DNA of 64,000 nucleotides. Origin: a bacterium. GTDB taxonomy: Bacteria > Armatimonadota > Zipacnadia > Zipacnadales > Zipacnadaceae. The stretch covers positions 1-64,000 of the forward strand of contig JAUWYY010000002.1 in assembly GCA_030615605.1 (NCBI GenBank), given 5' to 3'. Of this stretch, positions 34,566 through 42,121 are shown one piece after another (the stretch's first letter is position 1; each line of letters starts with the position of its first letter). The notes below the pieces were generated by a model that was not told where the DNA came from, ran no database searches, and saw only the letters and a program-made list of their open reading frames with translations. Made by a program: the position numbers and the translations under genes.

Positions 34566-35564
34566 CTATCTGCGTTCTTTGTACCACGCCTCAAAGTATT
34601 CCCGACTGCGGGCCAGGCTGCGCTCCAGCCAGTCCTGATGCTCAGCAAACCAGTGCACCGTCCTGCGCAGGCCCTCCTCCCCTGGAATCTGCGGCTGCCA
34701 GCCGAGATTAGAAATCTTCTCGCCACTCACAGCATACCGAACATCGTGACCGGGGCGATCGGCCACGTGCTTGATGAGGCTGGCGGGCTTGCCTAGCTCA
34801 TCCAGTATGACTCGAATCGTCTCCAGATTCTCGCGCTCGCTGCCGGCGGGAATGTTGTAGACCTGCCCCACCTCGCCTTGTTCCAGCAGCAGGTGCATCG
34901 CCCGGCAGTGGTCACTCACATGCAGCCAGTCGCGCTGCTGCCGGCCATCGCCGTAGACCGGCAACGGCTCGTCGCGTAGCGCCTTGTAGACGAACAGCGG
35001 CACCAGCTTCTCGGGATATTGATAGGGGCCGTAGTTGTTACACGGGCGCGTGATGATAACGGGCACGTCGTAGGTCACATAGTACGCCTGGGCCAGGTGG
35101 TCGGCGCCGGCTTTGCTGGCCGAGTAGGGATTGCGGGGATTCAGCGGCGCCGCCTCGTCGAACTGGCCCGTCTGAACCGGCCCGTAGACCTCATCAGTGG
35201 AGACATGCAGAAACAGGTCGAGCTGGGTCTGGCGGGCGGCTTCCAAGAGCACAAAAGTGCCGTGGAAGTTAGTCTGCATAGCCGGCTGCGGCCCCAGGAT
35301 GCTGCGATCCACATGCGACTCCGCCGCCAGATGCACCACCACATCCACACCGGCCATCGCCTCCCGCACCACCTCCACATCGCAAATATCCCCCTCAACA
35401 ATAGTGACCCTGGGGTCGCCATCAACGTCGGCCAGATTCTCCCGACTGCCCGCGTAGGTGAACTTGTCCAGCACTCGCACCTGCGCATCCGGCAGATGTT
35501 CAAGCAGATACCGGACAAGATTACAACCAATAAACCCCGCACCGCCAGTTACTAAAATGTTCAT
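34566..35564 (-). CDS. rfbB: dTDP-glucose 4,6-dehydratase
   Basis: 332-residue extended SDR enzyme converting dTDP-glucose to dTDP-4-keto-6-deoxyglucose for deoxysugar synthesis. NAD-binding GGAGFIGCNLVRYLL at the N-terminus, HLAAESHVDRSI, HVSTDEVYG with the catalytic Thr-Asp-Glu, and YSASKAGADHL with the Tyr-x3-Lys pair; RPCNNYGPYQYPEKL is typical for RmlB. The last 25 residues (SLARSREYFEAWYKERR) also fit. ATG after GGAGG. No other rml genes are adjacent, and the upstream gap carries a structured repeat. Confidence 0.93.
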   Translation of the reverse strand: MNILVTGGAGFIGCNLVRYLLEHLPDAQVRVLDKFTYAGSRENLADVDGDPRVTIVEGDICDVEVVREAMAGVDVVVHLAAESHVDRSILGPQPAMQTNFHGTFVLLEAARQTQLDLFLHVSTDEVYGPVQTGQFDEAAPLNPRNPYSASKAGADHLAQAYYVTYDVPVIITRPCNNYGPYQYPEKLVPLFVYKALRDEPLPVYGDGRQQRDWLHVSDHCRAMHLLLEQGEVGQVYNIPAGSERENLETIRVILDELGKPASLIKHVADRPGHDVRYAVSGEKISNLGWQPQIPGEEGLRRTVHWFAEHQDWLERSLARSREYFEAWYKERR

Positions 35565-35604
35565 ACTATGCCTCCTAAATGGGCAAGTTTTACAAACGGA
35601 TTTC

Positions 35605-35700
35605 GCGGAAAACCCGCTTTTTGAAAAAAGCCGGTTTTCCGCACCTTTCCGGCAAAAACTTCAAAAGTAGAATAGTACGGTAGATAGCATACTCCTATTC
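35605..35700. repeat. Dispersed structured intergenic repeat, copy 1
   Basis: 57 bases (35605-35661) identical to 59638-59694, then a less conserved part. Structure 1: GCGGAAAACC pairs with GGTTTTCCGC, with an inner GCTTTTT/AAAAAGC stem (35605-35642). Structure 2: GAATAG at 35670-35675 with CTATTC at 35695-35700 around a GTAGATAG loop. Lies directly after the purN stop and before rfbB, on the minus strand. May work as a terminator, a processed RNA or a small mobile repeat. Confidence 0.8.
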
Positions 35701-35701
35701 T

Positions 35702-36382
35702 TCACAAGGGTCGGATAGTCTCCAATCCCGGGCTGATTATTGCTTCCATAATGGTCGGGGGCCGTGCATCTTTGAGAATTACGCGGCGGCCCTCGATGTG
35801 CAGGCGGCCCTCGGCATACCACAGAATCGCCTGCGGATATATCTTGTGCTCCTGGGCGAGGATACGGGCCGCCAGGCTGTCGCCGTCGTCGCCAGGGAGT
35901 ACGGGAACCGCCGCCTGGATAATAATCGGGCCGGCATCAAACTCCGGCCAGGCAAAATGCACCGTGCAGCCGGAGACCTTCACGCCATAGTCAGCGGCAT
36001 CGTCCTGCCCGTGCGTACCGGGAAACGACGGCAGCAGCGCCGGGTGAATGTTGAGTATCGCCTCGGGATAGGCTGCAAACATATTGGGCCCAATCAGGCG
36101 CATATATCCGGCCAGACAGACTAGGTCCACATCGTGCTCCCTGAGCAGTTCAACATGCCGCCGATCCGCCGCCGCGAATTCGGGGTTATCATTCCTGCCC
36201 ACCGATACGTGGTAAGCGGGGATGTCGTGGCTGCGGGCCCGCTCCAGGGCATACGCATCAGCCTTGTCGCTGATGACCACCGTCACCGTGGCCTCAATCC
36301 TGCCTCCCTCGCAGGCATCAACAATCGCTTGCAGGTTCGTCCCGCCGCCGGAGACAAATACACCGAGATTGAGCTGGCTCAT
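35702..36382 (-). CDS. purN: Phosphoribosylglycinamide formyltransferase
   Basis: 226 residues from ATG 36382 (GGAAGG upstream). Transfers formyl from 10-formyl-THF to GAR in purine synthesis. FVSGGGTNLQAIVDA binds the phosphate; LAGYMRLIG and ILNIHPALLPSFPGTHGQDDA contain the Asn-His pair, and the catalytic Asp lies in VHFAWPEFDAGPIIIQ. Nothing else of the purine pathway is adjacent. A 37-base piece of its coding sequence (36269-36305) recurs at 37662-37698. Confidence 0.95.
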   Translation of the reverse strand: MSQLNLGVFVSGGGTNLQAIVDACEGGRIEATVTVVISDKADAYALERARSHDIPAYHVSVGRNDNPEFAAADRRHVELLREHDVDLVCLAGYMRLIGPNMFAAYPEAILNIHPALLPSFPGTHGQDDAADYGVKVSGCTVHFAWPEFDAGPIIIQAAVPVLPGDDGDSLAARILAQEHKIYPQAILWYAEGRLHIEGRRVILKDARPPTIMEAIISPGLETIRPL

Positions 36383-36483
36383 TGGTAGACACCTTCCACA
36401 TAAACTCATCCGAAGCTGGCTGTCTGTAGACTTTCGCGGCCCGCGGGCAAAATCCTGCCTGGCCTTTACCCAGAAGCGAACCT

Positions 36484-36512
36484 TTGCTAGGCCCGAGTTG
36501 TCGGTGTATAAT
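36484..36512 (+). promoter_or_regulatory. Promoter of the first secreted paralogue
   Basis: TTGCTA (36484-36489), 17 bases, TATAAT (36507-36512). It is duplicated, with one improved base, at 37722. Confidence 0.65.
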
Positions 36513-36558
36513 GAAAGGGCAACCGCAGGAAAGCAGATAGTGACGAGGGGTGGCAACG

Positions 36559-37638
36559 ATGAGAAGGACAATCTTGATCCTGTCTGTTGTGGCCCTGGCG
36601 GCAGTGCCTGCGCTGGCTGACGACGCTGGTGTGGCAGTGGTCGGCGGAGCGGTACAATTGTTAGATGAACATGCTGACGTACGTATGTTATCGGCGCGTG
36701 TTACTGCGGATATGTACTTCTCCGTGACGGATGTGTGCTGTGAATACGAACTGAAGAATGAAGGACGGAGTCAGTTGGTGACGCTGGGCTTTCCAGATAG
36801 ACCTGGCTCTTTTGGCAATCAACACCACCTGACAGACTTCCGCTCATGGGTCGACGGGGACCCTCTGCAAGTAGAGATATACAACGCTCCTGAGGAGGCG
36901 GAAAGCAGGATCAAGCGGTGGTACGTGCGCAAGATTTGGTTCGCACGTGGGCAAACTCGGCGCGTAGTCAACACCTACCAGCAGCCACATTACCGGAACA
37001 CGAGTGGTACGAGGTACTTCCCTTACACCATCTGGACGGCGGGTTCCTGGAAGGGGCCCATTGATGAAATGACGATCACCGTTCACTGGCGAGAACCCTA
37101 TCTGTGGGTGTACCGACCGCCCGAACATTTCGACCTACCTGCCATCTCCAGCGACGGCCACACACTTACCTGGACATGGGCTGATCTTGAACCAACCCGC
37201 GAGCACGTCGGTTATCTCCGTGTAAGCTTCTATCCGGGATGGCGCAGCGTGACCGTCGACGGCGAAGAAGACGAACCAGGGTACGACGACTTTCTGATGT
37301 ACCCGCCCGGTATCATGATGGCGCCGGTGCGGCGGCTGGCTGACCTACTATATCTGCACTTGGTGTGGGCGGATCGCGTGCTGGTACTGTCTGACGACGC
37401 CAGCCACTATTTTGTCTGCAGCAAGGGAAGCCGAGTCGCCGCAGCCAACGGTGAGCAGATCATTCTCAAGAAGAGGCCGTTCGTAGGAAGCTTTTACAGT
37501 GAGATGATGTACGCCCCGTTGCGGCCCATCTGCGACGCCTTTGGCGTACAGATATCGCTCGACTACGACAATCACCTGATTGAGTTGGAGCACGAGGACC
37601 CGCAACCTGCGGTGTCCACTACTACCCAGCAGGACTGA
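36559..37638 (+). CDS. Secreted protein with stalk-like C-terminal domain (paralogue 1)
   Basis: 359 residues from ATG 36559, with GAGGGG 8 bases ahead. Signal peptide RRTILILSVVALAAVPALAD, mature start DDAGVAVVGGAVQLL. The N-terminal domain has DVCCEYELKNEG and VTLGFPDRPGSF, like DUF4424-type outer-surface proteins, and TRYFPYTIWTAGSWKGP. The C-terminal 80 residues look like a copper-amine-oxidase-N stalk domain: MAPVRRLADLL, then YAPLRPICDAFGVQISLDYD. Roughly half identical in protein to the next gene, a tandem paralogue. Probable cell-surface protein; function unknown. Confidence 0.75.
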   Translation: MRRTILILSVVALAAVPALADDAGVAVVGGAVQLLDEHADVRMLSARVTADMYFSVTDVCCEYELKNEGRSQLVTLGFPDRPGSFGNQHHLTDFRSWVDGDPLQVEIYNAPEEAESRIKRWYVRKIWFARGQTRRVVNTYQQPHYRNTSGTRYFPYTIWTAGSWKGPIDEMTITVHWREPYLWVYRPPEHFDLPAISSDGHTLTWTWADLEPTREHVGYLRVSFYPGWRSVTVDGEEDEPGYDDFLMYPPGIMMAPVRRLADLLYLHLVWADRVLVLSDDASHYFVCSKGSRVAAANGEQIILKKRPFVGSFYSEMMYAPLRPICDAFGVQISLDYDNHLIELEHEDPQPAVSTTTQQD

Positions 37639-37661
37639 TGCTTGTCCCCAAAAGGCCCCTT

Positions 37662-37698
37662 GCTGATGACCACCGTCACCGTGGCCTCAATCCTGCCT
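37662..37698 (+). repeat. Displaced purN fragment upstream of paralogue 2
   Basis: Identical over 37 bases to purN coding sequence 36269-36305, ending in AATCCTGCCT. The next base continues as 36461 onward, so 155 bases were lost between two AATCCTGCCT copies (36296-36305 and 36451-36460). It marks the left end of the duplicated segment. Confidence 0.85.
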
Positions 37699-37721
37699 GG
37701 CCTTTACCCAGAAGCGAACCT

Positions 37722-37750
37722 TTGCCAGGCCCGAGTTGTCGGTGTATAAT
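37722..37750 (+). promoter_or_regulatory. Promoter of the second secreted paralogue
   Basis: TTGCCA (37722-37727), 17 bases, TATAAT (37745-37750). It is a near-identical copy of the promoter at 36484. Confidence 0.65.
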
Positions 37751-37799
37751 AATGAAAGGGCAACCGTAGGAAAGCAGATAGTAACGAGGGGTGGCGACG

Positions 37800-38918
37800 A
37801 TGAGAAGGACAATATTGATCCTGTCTGTTCTGGCCCTGGCGGCAGTGCCTGCGCTGGCTGACGACACCGCCATTAAGGTCATTGGCGGCGCGGTGCAGAT
37901 GCTCGACGAACACAGCGATGTCCGGATGGTTTCGGCGGTTATCACCGCCGATGTTTACGCCAATGAAAGCCACGTGCGCTGCGAGTACCTGCTTAGGAAC
38001 GAGGACAACGGCCAGATGGTAACACTGGGCTTCCCGGACATGCCCGGGCGCTACCCGGGAGACGTCATTCCCAAGGCACATCTGGAAGACTTTCATTCTT
38101 GGGTCGACGGTGAGCGCCTGGCAGTGAAGCTGCACACCTCCCCCCACGAGAATGGGAAATCTTTCGACCGCTGGTATGTTCGAAGGGTTTGGTTTGACGC
38201 CGGGCAAACTCGTACAATCGTGAACATGTACATCCAGCCCAACGGCGAGGACTCGATGGGCGGGCGGTGGTTCCCCTATACGATATGGCCTGCAGGGTCC
38301 TGGAAGGGGCCAATAGGCAAGCTGGATATTACTGCCCACTGGCAGGAGCCATATCTTTGGGAACTCCGGAAACCGGGCAACGGGTTTAGTGTGGAACCCC
38401 ACCACCAGGTATCGCCGGACCGACGCACGTTGGGCTGGTCGTGGACTGACGTGGAACCGCGCCGTGAACATATCGGACGCCTAATTCTTTATTTTACTCC
38501 GGGCTGGCGACGAGTAGGCGTGAATGGCATAAGTGACTGGGGTGACGCTCGCGGCAGCTTTTTCCTGATCGACGGGAGCCTCACCATGGCACCGGTACGC
38601 CGGTTAGCGGGCTTGCTGGAGTTAGAGTGCACCTGGCAGGACGGGGCGGCAACACTGCGCGACTCGACGGGAACTACTTTTGTCTGTCGGGTAGGCAGCC
38701 GAGAGGCTGTGGCTGATGGCCAGGCCATTAGGCTACGCAGCAAGCCGATGCTCTGGACAGCACCAAAAATGAGCCACCGTCACGCGCATATGTACGTACC
38801 ACTTCGCCCGATTTGTGAGGCGTTCGCCTGGCAGTGCTCACTCGATTACGAGAACAGTGCCGTGGTGCTGGACCGCGCGGAGCCAAAGCCCCCTCCGGCA
38901 GTGGAGGAGAGCCAATAG
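37800..38918 (+). CDS. Secreted protein with stalk-like C-terminal domain (paralogue 2)
   Basis: 372 residues from ATG 37800. The upstream 100 bases, the promoter, the Shine-Dalgarno and the signal peptide RRTILILSVLALAAVPALAD are nearly identical to paralogue 1, while the mature part has clearly diverged (about half identical). Shared anchors are VRCEYLLRNED, VTLGFPDMPGRY, FPYTIWPAGSWKGP, MAPVRRLAGLLELE and YVPLRPICEAFAW. The uneven identity suggests gene conversion or recent recombination of the 5' part. No partner recognised. Confidence 0.75.
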   Translation: MRRTILILSVLALAAVPALADDTAIKVIGGAVQMLDEHSDVRMVSAVITADVYANESHVRCEYLLRNEDNGQMVTLGFPDMPGRYPGDVIPKAHLEDFHSWVDGERLAVKLHTSPHENGKSFDRWYVRRVWFDAGQTRTIVNMYIQPNGEDSMGGRWFPYTIWPAGSWKGPIGKLDITAHWQEPYLWELRKPGNGFSVEPHHQVSPDRRTLGWSWTDVEPRREHIGRLILYFTPGWRRVGVNGISDWGDARGSFFLIDGSLTMAPVRRLAGLLELECTWQDGAATLRDSTGTTFVCRVGSREAVADGQAIRLRSKPMLWTAPKMSHRHAHMYVPLRPICEAFAWQCSLDYENSAVVLDRAEPKPPPAVEESQ

Positions 38919-38987
38919 CGAAGAAGAAAAGCCCCTGGTGGCTGGCGGAGTCAGAACTTGATCTGCGTACCCCGCGCGCCGGTGGTC

Positions 38988-39016
38988 TTGACAAAGCAGG
39001 CAGCTGGTGTTATAAT
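38988..39016 (+). promoter_or_regulatory. Perfect consensus promoter of arsR operon
   Basis: TTGACA (38988-38993), 17 bases, TATAAT (39011-39016). The operator palindrome follows 10 bases after the -10 and would cover the transcription start. Confidence 0.82.
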
Positions 39017-39026
39017 ATACCGAAAC

Positions 39027-39042
39027 ATTGGAATATTCCAAT
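39027..39042. promoter_or_regulatory. Palindromic ArsR/SmtB-type operator
   Basis: Perfect 16-bp palindrome ATTGGAATATTCCAAT, AT-rich in a GC-rich genome, placed between promoter and arsR. Position and symmetry fit autoregulation by the encoded repressor. Confidence 0.75.
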
Positions 39043-39052
39043 ATTGACAGCT

Positions 39053-39379
39053 ATGCAAACGCTTGCCACCAGGTGCGTTCATAAACTCAGAGTAGAAGTT
39101 CTGAAGGCGCTCGCCTCACACACGAGACTTCACATAATTGCTCTGTTGCGCGACGGGGAGAGGACGGTCTGCAACATAGCTGAAACGTTGCAGACTAACC
39201 AGTCCACCATATCGTGTCATTTGAACACTCTGCGCACCAGTGGACTGGTGGCAACCCGTAAAGAGGGCAATCGGGTGCACTACCGACTGGCCCACGAAGC
39301 AGTTGACGAGCTGCTGGCACTGGTTGATGAGATACTGAAGGCCCAGTGCCTAAGTAACAGCGAAACACTGGACCTGTAG
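39053..39379 (+). CDS. ArsR/SmtB-family metalloregulator
   Basis: 108 residues. Winged-helix body: LASHTRLHIIALLRDGERTV, CNIAETLQTNQSTISCHLNTL (recognition helix) and VATRKEGNRVHYRLA. The usual ELCVCDL metal site reads ERTVCNIAE, leaving one Cys at that position; further Cys lie at TRCVH near the N-terminus and AQCLS near the C-terminus, so the inducer site may be of another class. Starts at ATG 39053 with no Shine-Dalgarno and a short leader of about 30 bases. Followed by a Cys-rich peptide gene in the same operon. Confidence 0.9.
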   Translation: MQTLATRCVHKLRVEVLKALASHTRLHIIALLRDGERTVCNIAETLQTNQSTISCHLNTLRTSGLVATRKEGNRVHYRLAHEAVDELLALVDEILKAQCLSNSETLDL

Positions 39380-39434
39380 GACAGCGAGCATAATAGCGTC
39401 CTACAGCGTTTTCCCCAAGAAGGAGGTGACCAAT

Positions 39435-39557
39435 ATGTGCGGATGCTGTGAGCCAAAGAAGGAAAAAGAGTGCTGTGAGCCAAAGCAGGAACAGTGCTGC
39501 CCAGAAGAAAAGAAAGAAGAGAAGTGCGACGAGGAAAAGAAGAGCTGTTGCCAGTAG
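39435..39557 (+). CDS. Cys-rich metallothionein-like peptide
   Basis: 40 residues, ten cysteines: MCGCCEPKKEKECCEPKQEQ opens the peptide, then CCPEEKK, EEKC, and KSCCQ at the end. Cysteines come as CC pairs in four places plus single CGC and C; the rest is almost only Glu, Lys, Gln and Pro. The start has the strongest Shine-Dalgarno in the window (AAGGAGGTGA, 39420-39429), so high translation is expected. It follows arsR by 55 bases and ends before a strong terminator. I infer a cytoplasmic metal-binding (metallothionein-like) or metal-storage peptide controlled by the repressor, as in smtB-smtA. I do not recognise a named family. Confidence 0.8.
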   Translation: MCGCCEPKKEKECCEPKQEQCCPEEKKEEKCDEEKKSCCQ

Positions 39558-39567
39558 CAATAGCACA

Positions 39568-39606
39568 GACTGGGGCCTGATGCAACACAGGCCCCAGTCT
39601 TTTTTG
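39568..39606 (+). terminator. Intrinsic terminator of the arsR operon
   Basis: 12-bp GC-rich stem GACTGGGGCCTG with its complement, 8-base loop, then six T (39600-39605). Confidence 0.9.
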
Positions 39607-39745
39607 TTCTGATTATCGTCTTTGGCCTCTCCTATGATTACAGCCGCACGGCGCGCGCGGGGCAAGCCGATGTCCAGGCATAGTCAGCGCCTGCCAATTG
39701 TGTTTTCGGCATGGTGCCTCTGGGTCTCCCCTACCTTCCGGTGTG

Positions 39746-40078
39746 CTATCTGAAGCAGGCCACCTTGCCGCCCTCCGGCATCCAATGGTGACGAACGCAC
39801 TCACAGCATAGCCCCAGTCGGGGGCAATCCTGTGCTTCACAGAGGCACGCTTCAGCGTTGCGCGACTGATTGTCACAAGAGCTTACCAGTCCCTGCAGGT
39901 TAAGTGTGTCTTCAGGGCGCCGGGCGCCGCCCATGCAGGCGGTCTCGGGCCACTGGGTGCTGTTTCGATGGTATGCTGCGCACTCACAACATATCCCCCG
40001 ACGCGAACAGGATTCCTCCAGACACGGACACATCTGGATATTAATCTCGTAGTTGGGACATTGCTCGGCCATCGCCAT
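39746..40078 (-). CDS. Two-repeat Cys-rich protein, DUF6485-like
   Basis: 110 residues made of two homologous halves. Half 1: CPCLEESCSRRGICCECAAY followed by H and ETACM. Half 2: CLCEAQDCPRLGLCCECVRH followed by H and KVACF. Each holds seven or so cysteines and paired histidines, spaced as in single-domain DUF6485 proteins (C-x-C-x5-C-x4-G-x-CC-x-C-x2-(Y/H)H). GGGAAG 7 bases before ATG. Probably binds Zn or an Fe-S centre. Faces the arsR operon from the other side of its terminator. Confidence 0.7.
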   Translation of the reverse strand: MAMAEQCPNYEINIQMCPCLEESCSRRGICCECAAYHRNSTQWPETACMGGARRPEDTLNLQGLVSSCDNQSRNAEACLCEAQDCPRLGLCCECVRHHWMPEGGKVACFR

Positions 40079-40218
40079 GTTTTCACTTCCCTTTGATTAA
40101 TGGTGCACAAACAGCTCATTGTGCCTTTGCAGCACGCCGTGTTATTCGCCCACAAGTTGCTCGGCAACCAGTTATGCTGCCCTCTGGCCGGAGAGGAACA
40201 TGCCGCCGAATATCGCTC

Positions 40219-40992
40219 TCATGCGCGGAACGTCGGCTGGACGAGTGTCTTCCTGTTCCCGGCGATGGGCACAATCTCAATTTCGCCGCCCATCGCCATC
40301 TGATCGCCACAAATGGCGACCGCCCCCGAAATACCGGGCACGTGCGTGGCCCACTGTACGGCCTGTTGGCAATCCTGGGGGTCCTGTACCTGATTCGCCG
40401 TGGCCGTAGCTACCGCGTCAGCCAGAGCGGTATCCGGAGCAACGACCACAGCCGCGTCAGCCCGACCGCTACTCACCGAATGGCCCACAGTACCGGAGGA
40501 GGTGCAAACTCCAAGCTGCTCACCACCCGGAATAGCCAGGCCAATCTGCCCACTGAATCTCGAAGAGCCTGCCTCAATCGCCACCACGCGATTAACCTGC
40601 GTCGCCAGGAAGATGTCACCACCATTCTCGACAATGACCTGGCTGCTTTTTGCGAGCAACTGCTGGCCGACATAGGCGGCGACTGCACCGGCCACCGCCG
40701 CCATCGGCCCGGTATCGGCCTGCTGGGCGGCCTGGTACATCTCTCTGACCAGCGTGGGGCAATCATCCGGCCTCGGCAAAGGCCTGAGGCTGGTGGCAAA
40801 GTCCGGATGGCGCTGGATATGTCTTTCGATCTGGGTACGCGCCTGCCTGACCGAGTCCAGGGCTTCATCAGTCAGGCGCGCTTCAGCCTGTATGTACAGA
40901 TCCGTCTCGCCCACCACAACGGCAAAGCCAACCAGATCGGTACTCTCGGCAGATTGCCTGTAGACTCGCGGCTGGTAGGTCACAGGTGGCAC
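40219..40992 (-). CDS. UPF0280 family protein (ApbE-like fold)
   Basis: 257 residues. Contains GPMAAVAGAVAAYVGQQLLA, IVENGGDIFL (like the 'NGGDi' motif of ApbE flavin transferases), and CTSSGTVGHSVSSGRADAAV, all typical for UPF0280. Some members sit with cobalamin or methanogenesis genes, but function is not established. GTG start at 40992, with another GTG at 40983 in frame, and no strong RBS. It is 23 bases downstream of the thioredoxin lipoprotein gene and thus likely in its operon. Confidence 0.82.
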   Translation of the reverse strand: MPPVTYQPRVYRQSAESTDLVGFAVVVGETDLYIQAEARLTDEALDSVRQARTQIERHIQRHPDFATSLRPLPRPDDCPTLVREMYQAAQQADTGPMAAVAGAVAAYVGQQLLAKSSQVIVENGGDIFLATQVNRVVAIEAGSSRFSGQIGLAIPGGEQLGVCTSSGTVGHSVSSGRADAAVVVAPDTALADAVATATANQVQDPQDCQQAVQWATHVPGISGAVAICGDQMAMGGEIEIVPIAGNRKTLVQPTFRA

Positions 40993-41015
40993 CTGATTTG
41001 CGTCCGCAGAGATTG

Positions 41016-41543
41016 CTACTGCTCGGGGGAAAGAGCCGTGACTATTTTGTCGCGCAGTTGCTCAGGCGGTAAGAGGCCAATGATTCGGTCGATCTCCTCG
41101 CCATTGTTGATCATCACTATCGTGGGCAGGTAACGTATCGAAAACTGCTTGGCTAACTTTGGATTTGCGTCCACATCGACACCCACGAACTTCAGCTTCC
41201 CAGCAAATTCTTCTGCCAATTGCTCCAGAGTGGGCCTTATCATGCGACACGGCTGACACCAATCTGCCCAGAAGTCCACAACCACCGGCACATCGGCCTG
41301 GATGACCTCTTGCTCAAAGTCAGCTTGACCCACCTCCACAATGCCGCCCTCGGCTGGCCCGGCCTGCTCATCAGTTTCTTTAGGCTCGGGCGGACTGTCG
41401 GCTGGATGGCTCTGCTGGCCAGCTTGCGAGCGTGGCGGCGGCTCAGAGGTCACCTGTCTATCTTTCGGGGAACAACCGACTATGGTCAGCGCTATTGCCA
41501 AGATCGCAATGCCAACAATCGTCTTGCTCGTGGTACAATTCAT
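41016..41543 (-). CDS. Thioredoxin-like lipoprotein
   Basis: 175 residues from ATG 41543. Type II signal with lipobox TIVGC near residue 24, then a Pro/Glu/Gln-rich spacer of about 45 residues and a thioredoxin domain: VVVDFWADWCQPCRMIRPTL, FVGVDVDANPKLAKQF, RYLPTIVMINNGEE. The active site is CQPC instead of CGPC, and the cis-proline is in LPT. Predicted to act on the periplasmic face of a membrane as thiol oxidoreductase. An ATG at 41585 is in frame but would hide the signal. Confidence 0.9.
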   Translation of the reverse strand: MNCTTSKTIVGIAILAIALTIVGCSPKDRQVTSEPPPRSQAGQQSHPADSPPEPKETDEQAGPAEGGIVEVGQADFEQEVIQADVPVVVDFWADWCQPCRMIRPTLEQLAEEFAGKLKFVGVDVDANPKLAKQFSIRYLPTIVMINNGEEIDRIIGLLPPEQLRDKIVTALSPEQ

Positions 41544-41609
41544 GGGGGTCTTACTGCCTCCGCAACTGGTCACTGGTGTATGCACAGTTGAGCTGACTAT
41601 GTTTGTAAG

Positions 41610-41638
41610 ACTATACTTCTAATTCAGCCAGAATGCAA
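41610..41638 (-). promoter_or_regulatory. Promoter of the thioredoxin gene
   Basis: Minus strand TTGCAT (41633-41638), 17 bases, TATAGT (41610-41615). Leader about 60 bases to ATG 41543. Confidence 0.6.
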
Positions 41639-41838
41639 CCCGCCGCAACAGTGCGGCGAAGGTGTAACCACCTCGGGTAGCGAAGAACTTAACAGAACAA
41701 GCGGCGCGCACCACGTCCCGACAGGAGCAAAGGATTGTGGAATCGGGGTTGGTGGTACTAGCTTACGTGCCTGGAGTGCAAGGATGGGGTGGCCCAGTCA
41801 AAAGAGGCAGCCCGCAGTCACAGTCCAGTGGGCTGACC

Positions 41839-41991
41839 CTAGAAATTGACCGCCTTGGGGAATTCATCGGAGGATTCGCTGGTGTGCTGGTCGGCGCGAC
41901 GCTCGGTTTGGCTGCTGCGCAGACATGCAGCCACGGCCAGGACACCGCTAAACAACCAGACAGCTATGACACCGATTGCTATGGTGAGCAA
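41839..41991 (-). CDS. Possible small single-helix membrane protein
   Basis: 50 residues from TTG 41991, preceded by AGGAGG at 8 bases. One membrane helix (TIAIGVIAVWLFSGVLAVAA) and a polar tail (RSSQTERRADQHTSESSDEF). The good Shine-Dalgarno and clean single helix argue for a gene; no family is recognised. A plus-strand frame across the same stretch looks less protein-like. The rest of 41639-42121 holds nothing I recognise. Confidence 0.45.
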   Translation of the reverse strand: MLTIAIGVIAVWLFSGVLAVAACLRSSQTERRADQHTSESSDEFPKAVNF

Positions 41992-42121
41992 TGATCTCGC
42001 CTCCTGCTGGCACTGATGGTGTTCGTTGATTATATCGGCTTCTATCCGCAAACCTTTAGCCGACGGCCCAGACAACGGTTAACATAGTTGACCAGCAACA
42101 GACGGTCATTGAGGACGAACA

